Assembly: GCF_001048695.1 (NCBI RefSeq)
Contig: NZ_CVRB01000001.1
Span: forward strand, 1,302,001-1,366,000
Direction: 5' to 3'
Length of the DNA stretch: 64,000 nt
DNA from: Neobacillus massiliamazoniensis
Lineage (GTDB): Bacteria > Bacillota > Bacilli > Bacillales > Cytobacillaceae
Part shown: piece after piece, positions 19,033-28,302 of the stretch
Numbering within the stretch: the first letter of the stretch is position 1
How the letters are laid out: every line of letters starts with the position of its first letter
The notes under the pieces: generated by a model
What the model was told of the DNA's origin: nothing
Database searches by the model: none
The model's input: only the letters and a program-made list of their open reading frames with translations
Program-made: the position numbers and the translations under genes

Positions 19033-19443
19033 ATGAAAATTAATAAAGAGGTTTTAAGTTATCTTGTGTTTGGTGGATTAACAACTCTTACAAATATAGT
19101 AAGTTATAGTATCTTGGCTAAAGTTTTCCATATGGATTTTAAACTAGCTACGACCGTTGCGTGGTTAATATCGGTAATTTTCGCTTTTATTACTAATAAA
19201 CTATATGTTTTTAATAGTAAACAAACCAAAATTAACCTATTAATTAAAGAATTTAGTTATTTTATGTTTTTCCGACTTTTATCATATTTTGTGGATTTAG
19301 GAATGATGATCCTAATGGTAGATGGGATGAAAATTGAAGACATTGTATCCAAAATAGCAGCGAATATTGTGGTAGTGGTTCTTAATTATTTTGCGAGCAG
19401 GTATGTAATATTTAAACCAACAAAAGAAATCAAAAAACAATAG
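19033..19443 (+). CDS. gtcA: GtrA/GtcA family membrane protein (probable lipid-sugar flippase)
   Basis: 136 residues with four transmembrane helices and the GtrA-type start YLVFGGLTTLTN; ATTNKLYVF-like and SRYVIFK motifs near helix ends are typical of the family. The proposed role is flipping undecaprenyl-P-GlcNAc outwards for YfhO. Third gene of the yfhO-csbB-gtcA operon. Confidence 0.85.
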   Translation: MKINKEVLSYLVFGGLTTLTNIVSYSILAKVFHMDFKLATTVAWLISVIFAFITNKLYVFNSKQTKINLLIKEFSYFMFFRLLSYFVDLGMMILMVDGMKIEDIVSKIAANIVVVVLNYFASRYVIFKPTKEIKKQ

Positions 19444-20013
19444 TAGCTCAAATATCATAATTTCCTTTTTGAATGAAAAATCAACAATAGAATAAATAAG
19501 TAAAACAAATCCCGAAAGCAAAAGGTTGTAGTATTATACTCCTAACCGAATCCATAAAATGTTATATGCTTAAAGATTAGCGACTTATTGATATGTTACA
19601 CATTGGTAAGCCATATGCCTTAATAGGGCACATACGGTTTGATGAGGGGGGTAGCCTTGACAAAGGTTACCCTACTCCATTGTATGAAGGAATTTTTACC
19701 ATATAGGCATATTGTGAACTGTAAGGATTTCTTTAACTTAAGTGTGAAATGAAGGACTAGTAAAAGTTTAAAGGATGTAATGAAATTGAAATGGATGCCA
19801 TAAAAAATCAATTTATTAATTCTTGCAGACTGCCTGCCTATGTGATAGTCTTTTCTAGGAGGAAAACACCTTTGAATAATTTTTATGGAAAGAGTTATGA
19901 ATGATAAGAAAAATTAATAGGTAGTTGAATTAAAGCAAAAGATATAGGTGAATAGTAAAAATAGAATAGCTTCAATTATTGAAAGTTTTTCATGAAAAAT
20001 AGGAGGAAGGAAA
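19444..20013. other. Intergenic region before the processive GT2 gene
   Basis: 570 nt. GGGTAGCC-TTGACAAA-GGTTACCC (about 19649-19673) is an imperfect hairpin containing a TTGACA -35-like box. An AGGAGG at 19857 precedes a TTG with only 10 sense codons (19872-19904), which could be a leader peptide or chance. No other gene is supported. Confidence 0.35.
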
Positions 20014-21348
20014 TTGGAACATTTTGGAATGCTGATAATAAAAGTCCTTTTCGGTTTGTTTTTTATATTTACTCTATACATTAATATAAGTGCATTATAC
20101 AGCGTGATATTAACGTTTTTTGGGTTTGGAAAAGCAAAAAGGGATTATGAGCTAATTGAAGATGAAACCAGATTTCTTATTTTAGTGGCGGCTCATAATG
20201 AGGAAAAGGTTATAGGTTCTACAATTGAAAATCTAAAGAAAATTCGTTATCAAAAAGATCTTTATGATATTTATGTTGTCAACGATAATAGTACTGATAG
20301 AACTGGTGCTATTTGTGATGAGCTAGGAATGAAACACATTGACACAATTGAAGGTCTATATGAAAGAGAGGGTGTTGGTAAGCCTGCAGGTTTACAATAT
20401 GCACTCAGATCTTTGGGTTTTAAAGAACTACAAAATAAGTATGATGTTTTAATGATTCTGGATGCAGATAATCATATCGATGCAGATTTCCTAAAGGAAA
20501 TGAACTCACAGTTCATTGGGAAAGGCAGACCGGAGGCAATTCAAGCTTACCTTGATTCGAAAAATTCAACGACCAGATTGTCACTTGGTTATGCAATGAG
20601 TTATTATTTAACCAATCGATTCTTCCAATTAGCAAAATATCGTGCCGGGTTACCAAATGCAATCGGCGGAACAGGGTTTATTGTTAGAATGGATTATTTG
20701 ATGAAACATGGAGGATTCCGCTTCCATTCATTAACAGAAGACTTAGAGCTAGAAATGGAAATCGTTAAGGATAATGGACGGGTTCTCTGGAATCACTTTG
20801 TTCGGGTATATGATGAAAAGCCTGATAATCTCAAAATAAGTATAAAGCAAAGAACAAGATGGTCACAAGGTCATTGGTGGGTAGCCTTTACAAATTTACG
20901 ACCAATGTTAAAAAAATTGTTTACTGAAAAAGGGAAAATTAGGATAGTGGACCAAATTTTATATTTATTCGGTATGGCCCGTGCGGTACAAATGACCATC
21001 GTACTTGTTAGTATTATCGCTTCTGTTGGTTATACGATTTTGACACAAAATTATCATAATCTTCCTCATTTAGGTATGAACTTTTTAGATCTTCTTTTTG
21101 GATTAAGTATATTCACTTTAGTCTTATTTATATATCAGTTTTTTGGGTGCTTATGGTATGCCATTAGTGTAGATACGAAACATAAGTTTAGACCATTTGC
21201 GATGATTTTATCAATGTTTTACTATGCATATACATTTATTTATGCACAGCTTTTAGGTTTAATTAAATGGAAACAGCAGCATACTTGGGTGAAAACGGAG
21301 CACAATAAAACAGCAAAATTACATCATAACAGTAAAGAGAATGGCTGA
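20014..21348 (+). CDS. Processive-type family 2 glycosyltransferase, membrane
   Basis: 444 residues from TTG, with AGGAGGAAGG 5-10 nt upstream. One N-terminal helix (about 5-30), a cytoplasmic GT-A domain with AAHNEEK, VVNDNSTDRTG, ILDADNHID and TEDLELEME, then the QRTRW motif (QxxRW) near 286, and three or four C-terminal helices. This layout is that of hyaluronan, chitin, cellulose and poly-GlcNAc synthases (IcaA/PgaC, NodC). The product polysaccharide cannot be deduced, and no deacetylase or export partner sits beside it. Confidence 0.8.
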   Translation: MEHFGMLIIKVLFGLFFIFTLYINISALYSVILTFFGFGKAKRDYELIEDETRFLILVAAHNEEKVIGSTIENLKKIRYQKDLYDIYVVNDNSTDRTGAICDELGMKHIDTIEGLYEREGVGKPAGLQYALRSLGFKELQNKYDVLMILDADNHIDADFLKEMNSQFIGKGRPEAIQAYLDSKNSTTRLSLGYAMSYYLTNRFFQLAKYRAGLPNAIGGTGFIVRMDYLMKHGGFRFHSLTEDLELEMEIVKDNGRVLWNHFVRVYDEKPDNLKISIKQRTRWSQGHWWVAFTNLRPMLKKLFTEKGKIRIVDQILYLFGMARAVQMTIVLVSIIASVGYTILTQNYHNLPHLGMNFLDLLFGLSIFTLVLFIYQFFGCLWYAISVDTKHKFRPFAMILSMFYYAYTFIYAQLLGLIKWKQQHTWVKTEHNKTAKLHHNSKENG

Positions 21349-21405
21349 TTTTATCAAATGCTAGAAATTTTCATATAAATGAAAAGCATATTGGTTAAGC
21401 ATTAA

Positions 21406-21435
21406 GGGGAGGCACTATTTTGTGCCTCCCCTTTT
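21406..21435 (+). terminator. Terminator of the GT2 gene
   Basis: GGGGAGGCAC-TATTTT-GTGCCTCCCC followed by TTTTATATTT. Confidence 0.88.
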
Positions 21436-21441
21436 ATATTT

Positions 21442-21569
21442 GGCTGTGTTAAAGGTAATTGTTGATTTTTGAAACTATGTTGATTGGAGCAGAAGGCGCG
21501 AGACTCCCCCGGAACGCCCGCGGATGCTCGCTTCTTGAGCGCAAATCAACAGGCAAGTTTAACACAGCC
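21442..21569. mobile_element. MITE-like element, copy 2 (intact ends)
   Basis: 128 nt with perfect 12-bp terminal inverted repeats GGCTGTGTTAAA / TTTAACACAGCC. Inner inverted segments (TTGTTGATTT, AAATCAACA) flank a GC-rich centre. It directly abuts the mnaA remnant. No transposase is encoded in the window. Confidence 0.8.
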
Positions 21570-21791
21570 ATATTTATTGGAAGACAAAGGGAAAATTCAG
21601 GAGGGCCAATGTGTAATATGTTCACTGCAATAAAGCGTCTAGTAGATAAATACGAAGATATCCAGGTGGTATATCCAGTTCACATGAATCCCATTGTGCG
21701 CGAGCTAGCAAACGATATACATTTAGATGTAGGGAATAATAGTTCATTTTTTTATAAGTGGTTAAGGAGGCAATGCAAACAGCTTCTTTAA
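21570..21791 (+). pseudogene. mnaA: Fragment of UDP-GlcNAc 2-epimerase (MnaA/WecB)
   Basis: The frame from about 21570 translates to a stretch resembling the middle of UDP-GlcNAc 2-epimerase: RQRENSGGPMCNMF, AIKRLVDKYED and QVVYPVHMNPIVRE correspond to the conserved HRRENxGEPMxNMFxAIKR and VVYPVHLNPxVRE segments. The N-terminal half and the C-terminal third are missing and the catalytic HRREN is changed to GRQREN. It starts at the end of the MITE-like element and degenerates after about 21740. A functional copy elsewhere would be needed to make UDP-ManNAc for the TagA enzyme at 24.6 kb. Confidence 0.7.
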
Positions 21792-22064
21792 CTTTTTTGT
21801 ATATTAGGAGGAAATAATAATTATGAGGGGGAAATTCCCTAATTTTCCTATGAGCTATAGAATTAATTGTCTTAATTGTCATGTTATATAGTGTTGAATC
21901 TATGAATTTGGTAATTTAGTACCATTGAAAATCATTGACAGTTTGCTATCAACAAAATAAGATAAAATTGGACAAATTTTTTATCCTTTCTACAATTATC
22001 AATTTATGGGGGGTGAGTTCAGTTTATAGTAGTTTGTAGAAAGATAAGGGGGAAATTAAAGAGA
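21792..22064. other. Region upstream of the glucosaminidase gene
   Basis: AGGAGG at 21806 precedes a 22-codon frame (21823-21891) ending in a CLNCH-like stretch; I do not consider it a secure gene. The ribosome site of the next gene (AAGGGGGA) is at about 22046. Confidence 0.3.
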
Positions 22065-24473
22065 TTGAAAAAAATTATATATTCCTTTCTACCAGTAACA
22101 CTTTTTTTAATAGTGTTTCTTATCCCGAGTAAGTCTTTTGCTTATACAGACACTTCTATTTATAATATTGAAACCAGTGGGATAGTTGGTGAACAAAATA
22201 CACAGAATGCTCTACAAAAATTAAGGCAGGATACTGGTTGGTGGGCAACGTATAAACCAACAGGAGCAACTGTACCGTACTATCAGATTAACTCGGGTGG
22301 TTATTATGGAGAGGATAATGTAAAAGCAATAATTAATCAATTTCAACAGACTACAGGAGTTAACGCAAGTTATCGTCCTATTGGAGACCCTGTGCCTTAT
22401 AAACAGGTAGTATCCGGTGGCTATTATGGAGAAGATTATGTTAAAAATATAATCCAAGCTTTTCAGAATAGTACTGGTTTCTCCGCAACCTATCAACCAA
22501 CTGGAGCTGGAATACAGAAAAAAAGAATTATATCCGGTGGCTATATAGGCGAAGATAATGTTAAGCAGGTTCTTCAAAAGTTTCAAGCAGCTACTGGGAT
22601 ACCGGCAAAATATGAGTCAAATGGCCAATATCAAGAATATTATCAGCTTGTTTCCGGCGGCTATTATGGAGAAGATAATGTAAAATCAATTCTACAAAAT
22701 TTTGTGAGTCAGACTGGAATACCTGCAACTTATGTACCAAGTGCATACATTGATACATATACCGTCCTTACTGGAGGATTCGTTGGGGAAGCTAATACTC
22801 AATCAATCGTTTCACAAATAAAGAATGATTTAGGATTAGTTGTTAAATACGTTCCAGGTTTTCAACCAAATGTTTTCAACATTGTTTTCGACCCATTATC
22901 TGGTGATTCTCTTACTAAGGTTACCAATTATTTGGATCAAAAGCATTGGTGGTATTCAAAAACGAATACTGGGAAACCGGTACCATTGTATTATAATATC
23001 GTTTCCGATCCTAGTTTGGATAAGGGACAGCTAGATAAGGCATTAGGATTTTTCCAGCAACGGAATTGGTGGGCAACCGTAAAACCAACTGGTCAGAAAT
23101 TTTATAATGTATTTCAAATCGTTTCGGATCCAATAACTGATGAATTAACCAGCAAAGGTTTAAACTTTTTTGCTCAAAATGGATGGTGGGCTACATCACA
23201 ATCCACAAATGAATTGTACTACCAATATTACAATATAATATCAGAGCCTCTGCTAGAAAAAGAAAAAGTTGATAAGGCAGTAAATTTCTTTAAGAATAAC
23301 GGCTGGTGGGTTACCTCTCAAGATACCAATAAAACAGGTTATACCTTATTTTGGATTACATCAGATCCGATTCTTGGAAGTGATAATGCTGCAAATGCAT
23401 TGAAATTTTTTACAAACCATAATTGGTATGCTGTCTCACAACCTACAGGAAAGAGCGAGGGCGTTTATAAAATAGTAGTTGGTGGTTTCCAAGGCTATGA
23501 TGCAACCCTTGGATATGCTAACTTGATTACAAGTACCTATGGCTGGCAAACTACCCCTGTAAAAGTAGTGAATGGACCGCAGGTGACCTATACTAACTAT
23601 AATTTAACATTAAATGATATGTTGAATTTAGAGATGGGTCTATCTCCTCAAACTGAGAAATACATGAATGACCCTGCGTATATTTTTTCGGCATATATCG
23701 ATCCGGTTAATAACATTATTACAGCGGATCCTACAGTAAATGTTAGAAGTGGTCCTGGCACAAACTATTCAATCGTAAGCAAGCTTAACAAGGGCTATAG
23801 CGGATTTAAGATTGTGGGTAAGGTAGGTAATGGGGATTGGACTCAAATTTCACTCAGATGGAAAAATGCACAACCAGCTGATGTGCAATATTATTTAGAT
23901 CCAAATAATTTCCCTTCAGACAGCAAAGAATATTTCCAATTTCTTAAGCTATCATCACCTGCTGGTATTAATGTAGATGAAGTCAATACGAAGATTTTGA
24001 ATGCTAATACAGGCATACTTAATGGCAGGGCTGCTGCCTTTGTACAGGCTGCAAAACAATATAATATTAACGAAATGTACCTTATTTCACACGCTTTACT
24101 TGAAACGGGTAATGGATCATCGGCCTTAGCAAAAGGTGTTACATACAATGGTCAAGTGGTTTATAATATGTACGGATACGGTGCATTTGATAGTTGTCCA
24201 TTGCAATGTGGTGCTAAAACGGCTTATGATATGGGCTGGTTTACACCAGACCAAGCTATTATAGGTGGAGCTGCATTAATTGGAAGTGGGTATATAAATA
24301 ATGCTACTTTCCAGCAAGATACACTTTATAAAATGAGATGGAATCCTGTAAACCCATACCATCAATATGCTACAGATATTGCATGGTCAGCAGCACAAGT
24401 AAACAGTATTTATAATTTATATAAGTTACTAGATAACTATACATTATATATGGACATACCTGTCTATAAGTAA
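22065..24473 (+). CDS. Secreted endo-beta-N-acetylglucosaminidase with 12 SPOR-like repeats (LytD-type)
   Basis: TTG start, AAGGGGGA 11 nt upstream, 802 residues. Signal peptide to about residue 26 (SKSFA). Residues about 33-520 contain twelve repeats of 38-40 residues. The early ones have SGGYYGEDNV and end TGxxAxYxPxG; five later ones have SDPxxxxx, FF and NWW; the last has VGGFQGYD. They resemble SPOR-type cell-wall repeats. An SH3-like domain follows (about 550-600, VNVRSGPGTNYS). The C-terminal 190 residues are a GH73-like glucosaminidase with the catalytic Glu in SHALLETGNG. It should cut glycan strands during growth or separation, consistent with its place among wall-polymer genes. Confidence 0.88.
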   Translation: MKKIIYSFLPVTLFLIVFLIPSKSFAYTDTSIYNIETSGIVGEQNTQNALQKLRQDTGWWATYKPTGATVPYYQINSGGYYGEDNVKAIINQFQQTTGVNASYRPIGDPVPYKQVVSGGYYGEDYVKNIIQAFQNSTGFSATYQPTGAGIQKKRIISGGYIGEDNVKQVLQKFQAATGIPAKYESNGQYQEYYQLVSGGYYGEDNVKSILQNFVSQTGIPATYVPSAYIDTYTVLTGGFVGEANTQSIVSQIKNDLGLVVKYVPGFQPNVFNIVFDPLSGDSLTKVTNYLDQKHWWYSKTNTGKPVPLYYNIVSDPSLDKGQLDKALGFFQQRNWWATVKPTGQKFYNVFQIVSDPITDELTSKGLNFFAQNGWWATSQSTNELYYQYYNIISEPLLEKEKVDKAVNFFKNNGWWVTSQDTNKTGYTLFWITSDPILGSDNAANALKFFTNHNWYAVSQPTGKSEGVYKIVVGGFQGYDATLGYANLITSTYGWQTTPVKVVNGPQVTYTNYNLTLNDMLNLEMGLSPQTEKYMNDPAYIFSAYIDPVNNIITADPTVNVRSGPGTNYSIVSKLNKGYSGFKIVGKVGNGDWTQISLRWKNAQPADVQYYLDPNNFPSDSKEYFQFLKLSSPAGINVDEVNTKILNANTGILNGRAAAFVQAAKQYNINEMYLISHALLETGNGSSALAKGVTYNGQVVYNMYGYGAFDSCPLQCGAKTAYDMGWFTPDQAIIGGAALIGSGYINNATFQQDTLYKMRWNPVNPYHQYATDIAWSAAQVNSIYNLYKLLDNYTLYMDIPVYK

Positions 24474-24481
24474 TAGTACCA

Positions 24482-24521
24482 ATGGGACTAACTCAAAAAA
24501 TGAGTTTAGTCCCATTTTTTT
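24482..24521 (+). terminator. Terminator of the glucosaminidase gene
   Basis: AATGGGACTAACTCA pairs with TGAGTTTAGTCCCATT and ends in T7. Confidence 0.88.
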
Positions 24522-24644
24522 ATATAATTAAAAGGATGATTTGCTAAATTATTTGAATATCGATTATACTCTTTATGTTACTTAATTTATCTTTTGCCGC
24601 GTAAACCTGTTTTTATCAGCCATAGATTAGAAAGAGTGGTTATA

Positions 24645-25382
24645 ATGATTAACAATTCCAAAATTCACATCTTGAATACTTCTTTCGATCATATCAGTAG
24701 ATCTCAATTAATGGCTGAATTGGATGGACGTATTAATAATGCAACAAAAACCTTCTTAGTTACCGCTAATCCTGAAATCGTTTATTATGCGGAGAAGAAT
24801 CCTACATATCAGAAAATCATCGATCAAGCCGATTTTGTTATCGCAGATGGATATGGTGTCATCCTTGCTTCAAAAATAATAAGGAATCCGCTTCCGGAAA
24901 AGATACCTGGTTTTGAGGTTATGTGTGAACTTCTTGCAAGGGGAAATTCACACGGCTGGAGTGCTTATTTTCTTGGTGCGAAAAGGGACGTTATTGAACA
25001 AGCTATTTCAAATATTAAAGTTAATTATCCCCATTTAACGATTGCCGGATTTCATGATGGCTACTTTTCAGATTCATCCGAAATTGTAAAAGAATTAGAG
25101 GACACTAAGCCTGATTTAGTTTTTGTCGCACTTGGATTTCCAAAACAAGAAAAATGGATTCATGAGCAATTTAGTGAGATGGAAAAGGGTCTATTTATTG
25201 GGGTAGGCGGAAGCTTCGATGTACTAGCTGGGACTGTAAAAAGAGCTCCAGTAATATGGCGTAAATTAAACCTTGAATGGCTCTACCGGTTAATAAAACA
25301 GCCTAGCCGCTGGAGAAGAATGTTGGTATTACCTATTTTTGTATTAAAAGTAATCAAGAAGCACTTCTTTACTTTAAAATAA
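24645..25382 (+). CDS. tagA: WecG/TagA/CpsF glycosyltransferase
   Basis: The frame is open from 24594, but ATG 24645 (AAAGAGTGG upstream) fits the family start; a GTG at 24636 is an alternative. 245 residues. Characteristic stretches are TANPEIVYYA, FVIADGYGV, PGFEVMCELL, VFVALGFPKQEKWI and GVGGSFDVLAG (the last two are the signature of the family). It transfers ManNAc from UDP-ManNAc to the lipid-GlcNAc made by TagO, the committing step of wall teichoic acid linkage-unit synthesis. A TagO homologue follows 160 nt downstream, and the UDP-ManNAc-forming epimerase is represented here only by a broken fragment. Confidence 0.85.
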   Translation: MINNSKIHILNTSFDHISRSQLMAELDGRINNATKTFLVTANPEIVYYAEKNPTYQKIIDQADFVIADGYGVILASKIIRNPLPEKIPGFEVMCELLARGNSHGWSAYFLGAKRDVIEQAISNIKVNYPHLTIAGFHDGYFSDSSEIVKELEDTKPDLVFVALGFPKQEKWIHEQFSEMEKGLFIGVGGSFDVLAGTVKRAPVIWRKLNLEWLYRLIKQPSRWRRMLVLPIFVLKVIKKHFFTLK

Positions 25383-25542
25383 GACAGATAATTCCATTTT
25401 ACGAAGCTATTAATATCTTAATTTAAATAAGTATCATTATATTGTTTTTTATGCTATACTTCATTAGAATAAAATATAAGTATACTTTTTTATTGTGTTT
25501 CTGAGTGGTTTTTAAGAGTAAGAGGTTTTTATGGAGGCCTAT

Positions 25543-26610
25543 ATGTTTTATCTTACACTGATAATATGTTTTATGACGTCAATTCTCATCACTCCCTTTA
25601 TAAAAAAGTTAGCATTTCTCATTGGTGCTACAGATAAACCTGAACAACGTAAAGTTCATCAAAAAATTATGCCTAGAATAGGTGGATTATCTATATTCAT
25701 TAGTTTCATTATTGGGGTTCTCATTATTCACCCAACTGAATCGAATCATCAGGCTATTTTAATAGGAAGTTTCATTATTATTTTTATAGGTTTGTTAGAT
25801 GATATAAAAGATCTTCCACCCGTTATAAAATTGGCTGGTCAGATTGTGGCTGCTTTTATTGTTGTGTATATGGGGGATATGAATGTTGATTTTATTAACT
25901 TACCTTTTGGAGGTAAGATTAATTTTGGACCGCTAAGCATTCCTCTTACTATGATTTGGATTATAGCCATTACAAATGCCATTAATTTAATTGATGGTCT
26001 AGATGGTTTAGCTGCAGGTGTCTCATCAATTGCTCTACTAACTATTGCTGCAATGGCAGCAGTAATGGGGAATACCTATGTTATAATAATTGCACTTATT
26101 GTGGCAGCTTCAACATTAGGGTTTTTGGTTTTTAACTTTTACCCTGCTAAGATTTTCATGGGTGACGTTGGCTCACAATTTTTGGGATATATCATAGGAG
26201 TTTTATCGATTCTGGGCTTTAAAAACGTTACTTTTATTTCCCTAATTATTCCAATTATTATTTTGGGTGTTCCAATTTCTGATACATTTTTTGCAATAAT
26301 TCGCCGATTAGTTAATCGAAAACCAATCTCGGCTCCAGATAAGTCTCATCTTCATCATTGCTTGTTAAAAACAGGTTTTACCCATCGTCAAACCGTTATT
26401 TTAATCTATGCAATGAGTATTATTTGTGGTCTTGCTGCATTTATTTTTTCACAAGCAACTGAATGGGGAGCTTTAATCGTAATTGCTATATTAGTAATTG
26501 TGATTGAAATATTTGTTGAAAAAATTGGTCTAGTAAAGGAAGACTATCAACCATTACTTAAATTTATTAAAGGAATTAAACAACCGATTAAACTAAAGAA
26601 TAAATATTAG
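25543..26610 (+). CDS. tagO: Undecaprenyl-phosphate GlcNAc-1-phosphate transferase (TagO), copy 1
   Basis: ATG 25543 is chosen over 25531 because GGAGG lies between them and the paralogue at 28303 starts at the same residue. 355 residues, about 11 transmembrane helices. MraY/WecA family motifs: early KVHQKIMPRIGG, LDDIKDLPP (Asp-rich Mg site), NAINLIDGLDGLAAG, MGDVGSQFLGY and the His motif DKSHLHHCLL. It attaches GlcNAc-1-P to undecaprenyl phosphate for teichoic acid or other wall polymers. It is very similar to the second copy 1.7 kb downstream, and is more AT-rich. Confidence 0.88.
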   Translation: MFYLTLIICFMTSILITPFIKKLAFLIGATDKPEQRKVHQKIMPRIGGLSIFISFIIGVLIIHPTESNHQAILIGSFIIIFIGLLDDIKDLPPVIKLAGQIVAAFIVVYMGDMNVDFINLPFGGKINFGPLSIPLTMIWIIAITNAINLIDGLDGLAAGVSSIALLTIAAMAAVMGNTYVIIIALIVAASTLGFLVFNFYPAKIFMGDVGSQFLGYIIGVLSILGFKNVTFISLIIPIIILGVPISDTFFAIIRRLVNRKPISAPDKSHLHHCLLKTGFTHRQTVILIYAMSIICGLAAFIFSQATEWGALIVIAILVIVIEIFVEKIGLVKEDYQPLLKFIKGIKQPIKLKNKY

Positions 26611-26625
26611 GTTACTTTTAAAAGA

Positions 26626-26655
26626 GGGTGAACTCATCTAGAGTTCACCCTTTTC
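26626..26655 (+). terminator. Terminator of tagO copy 1
   Basis: GGGTGAACTC-ATCTA-GAGTTCACCC with A-rich and TTTT flanks. Confidence 0.88.
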
Positions 26656-26733
26656 TGCATTAATGCAAAATCAGGTTTGGAAATTCCGTGGGTTTTGTGG
26701 GAATTTAGCCGATTTTTGAAGCCAATAGAAACT

Positions 26734-26767
26734 AAAAAAGCCGGATCCTCACGTGACCCGGCTTTTG
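26734..26767 (-). terminator. Terminator of the LCP gene
   Basis: AAAAGCCGGGTCACGTGAGGATCCGGCTTTTTT on the minus strand: stem GCCGG/CCGGC with an inner CACGTG, T6 tail, directly after the stop codon. Confidence 0.85.
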
Positions 26768-26770
26768 ACT

Positions 26771-27805
26771 CTAATTTCTTTTAGAAGATGTGTTGATATT
26801 ATTAGTAGTACTAGCTTCAGCATTCTGTTTATCGTCTAAAGCCAAATGCTGTTTTAAGATTTCTTTTGTATTGGCGAGTGATGTGCGATTGATCTTATAG
26901 TAGTAAATTTTATTGATATACGCATCTGTTCCTTCAAGCTTTAATGACTCCATATTCAGGCTATTGCCAGCTAGAGCATATTCGAATAATGACTTCATAT
27001 CATTAAAGGTCATATTCGTCTCCATATTGTCACCAATTGCATTAATCACCTGACCGTATTTTGTTAAGGAGTTAGCAGACTCGGCTTTTTTTATAATCGC
27101 TTTAAGAATTTCCTGCTGTCTTCCTCCTCTTTGGATATCCGAATCATAATGACGAGTTCTTGCAAGGGCAAGTGCCTCTTCACCATTTAATGTTTGCAAA
27201 CCTTTTTTCAAATGAATAGCATTTTGGCGGTCTTTTGAATCCTGTTCATAAAGATCATAAGGAACATTGACTTCAATGCCACCTAGAGCATTTACCACAT
27301 CCATGAAGGCATTAAAGTTCATTTTAACATAATAATCAATTGGAATATCTAATAACTCTTGAACGGTATCAATCGTTAATTTTGTACCTCCATATGCGTG
27401 CGCATGTGTGATTTTTGTGTATATATTTTTTTCAGGGACATGAACATAGGAATCGCGCGGGATACTTAAAAGCTTAACGGATTTATCCTTCTTGTTTAGA
27501 GTAGCCACCATAAGCGCATCTGATCTCGTGTCCTTTCCGAGATTTCTGCTTTGGCTATCATCAATTCCAATAAAGAGGATCGAAATATTATCTTTACTCG
27601 GGTCGGCTTTTACCGCACGTTTCGATATCGAGTTTACCGGTTTATACGATTTTGCCACGACAGTTTCTGCTTTTTTATACAGGGAGGTTGCATACACTAC
27701 ACCACCCAAGGCAATGACTAAAAATGGAACCAAAATCCATAAAAGAATCCGCCACTTTCGCTTTATTTTCTGATTGTATCTACTTGATCGTGTGTGATCA
27801 GACAT
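26771..27805 (-). CDS. LytR-CpsA-Psr (LCP) family transferase
   Basis: AAAGGAG lies 8 nt before ATG 27805, so the shorter start (MSDHTRSS) is used; 344 residues. Basic cytoplasmic tail, one transmembrane helix (about 26-48), then the LCP domain with FIGIDDSQ, RSDALMVATLN, SIPRDSYVHVP, NAFMDVVNALGGI and ALARTRHYDSDIQRGGRQQ, which carry the conserved Asp and Arg residues for pyrophosphate and lipid binding. Family knowledge: LCP enzymes (TagT/U/V) move teichoic acid or polysaccharide from its lipid carrier to peptidoglycan. It sits between the two TagO genes on the opposite strand, corresponding to yvhJ (tagV) in B. subtilis. Confidence 0.88.
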   Translation of the reverse strand: MSDHTRSSRYNQKIKRKWRILLWILVPFLVIALGGVVYATSLYKKAETVVAKSYKPVNSISKRAVKADPSKDNISILFIGIDDSQSRNLGKDTRSDALMVATLNKKDKSVKLLSIPRDSYVHVPEKNIYTKITHAHAYGGTKLTIDTVQELLDIPIDYYVKMNFNAFMDVVNALGGIEVNVPYDLYEQDSKDRQNAIHLKKGLQTLNGEEALALARTRHYDSDIQRGGRQQEILKAIIKKAESANSLTKYGQVINAIGDNMETNMTFNDMKSLFEYALAGNSLNMESLKLEGTDAYINKIYYYKINRTSLANTKEILKQHLALDDKQNAEASTTNNINTSSKRN

Positions 27806-28107
27806 AGCATTAACTCCTTTATTAAAAAACAATAGAAAACATTAATATACACTATTTTCCATTATACCCTTTTTTTATAATTGCAAATTGAAAATTTTTG
27901 TCGATTTAGGAAAACTTGCAAGTGGTTACCACTTTTAATATATACGGACTCCTTCCATAAAAAGTTTCACATACCTAGGTGTACTTTCTCTATGCAGATG
28001 GAAGTATGACCTCAAACAAAACCTTGATAGTAGGGAAAGACAAGCTTGGATTAAATAATATGCTTTTTGAAAAGAGGAAATTCCTTCGGGATTGTTTCTT
28101 TTTTTTA

Positions 28108-28184
28108 GGCTGTGTTAAACTTGGCTGTTGATTTGCGCTCCAATAAACATAGTTTCAAAATCAACAATGCCCTTTAAAATAGCT
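28108..28184. mobile_element. MITE-like element, internally deleted copy 3
   Basis: Starts with the same GGCTGTGTTAAA end as the copy at 21442-21569, but in reverse orientation; both outer segments (CTGTTGATTTGCGCTC and CAATAAACATAGTTTC) match the reverse complement of copy 2, while the GC-rich centre is missing. The right end has drifted to TTTAAAATAGC. It lies upstream of tagO copy 2. The remaining sequence between 27833 and 28302 holds no gene; a weak hairpin with TTCG loop and T8 occurs at about 28072-28108. Confidence 0.7.
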
Positions 28185-28302
28185 TTTTTTAAAGATGAAA
28201 ACATATTATATAGTTTTGAGGGGTTTATAAAAATTTTCCTATTTTTATTATCGAATAGATTGTTATCCTTAATGGACAGAATAGGAAGTAAGGAGGTTTG
28301 GG

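Noticed and set aside
21823..21891. 22-codon ORF with CLNCH, as a mini cytochrome
   Set aside because: It has a ribosome site but no signal peptide or surrounding fold. One CXXCH in a 22-residue frame can be chance.
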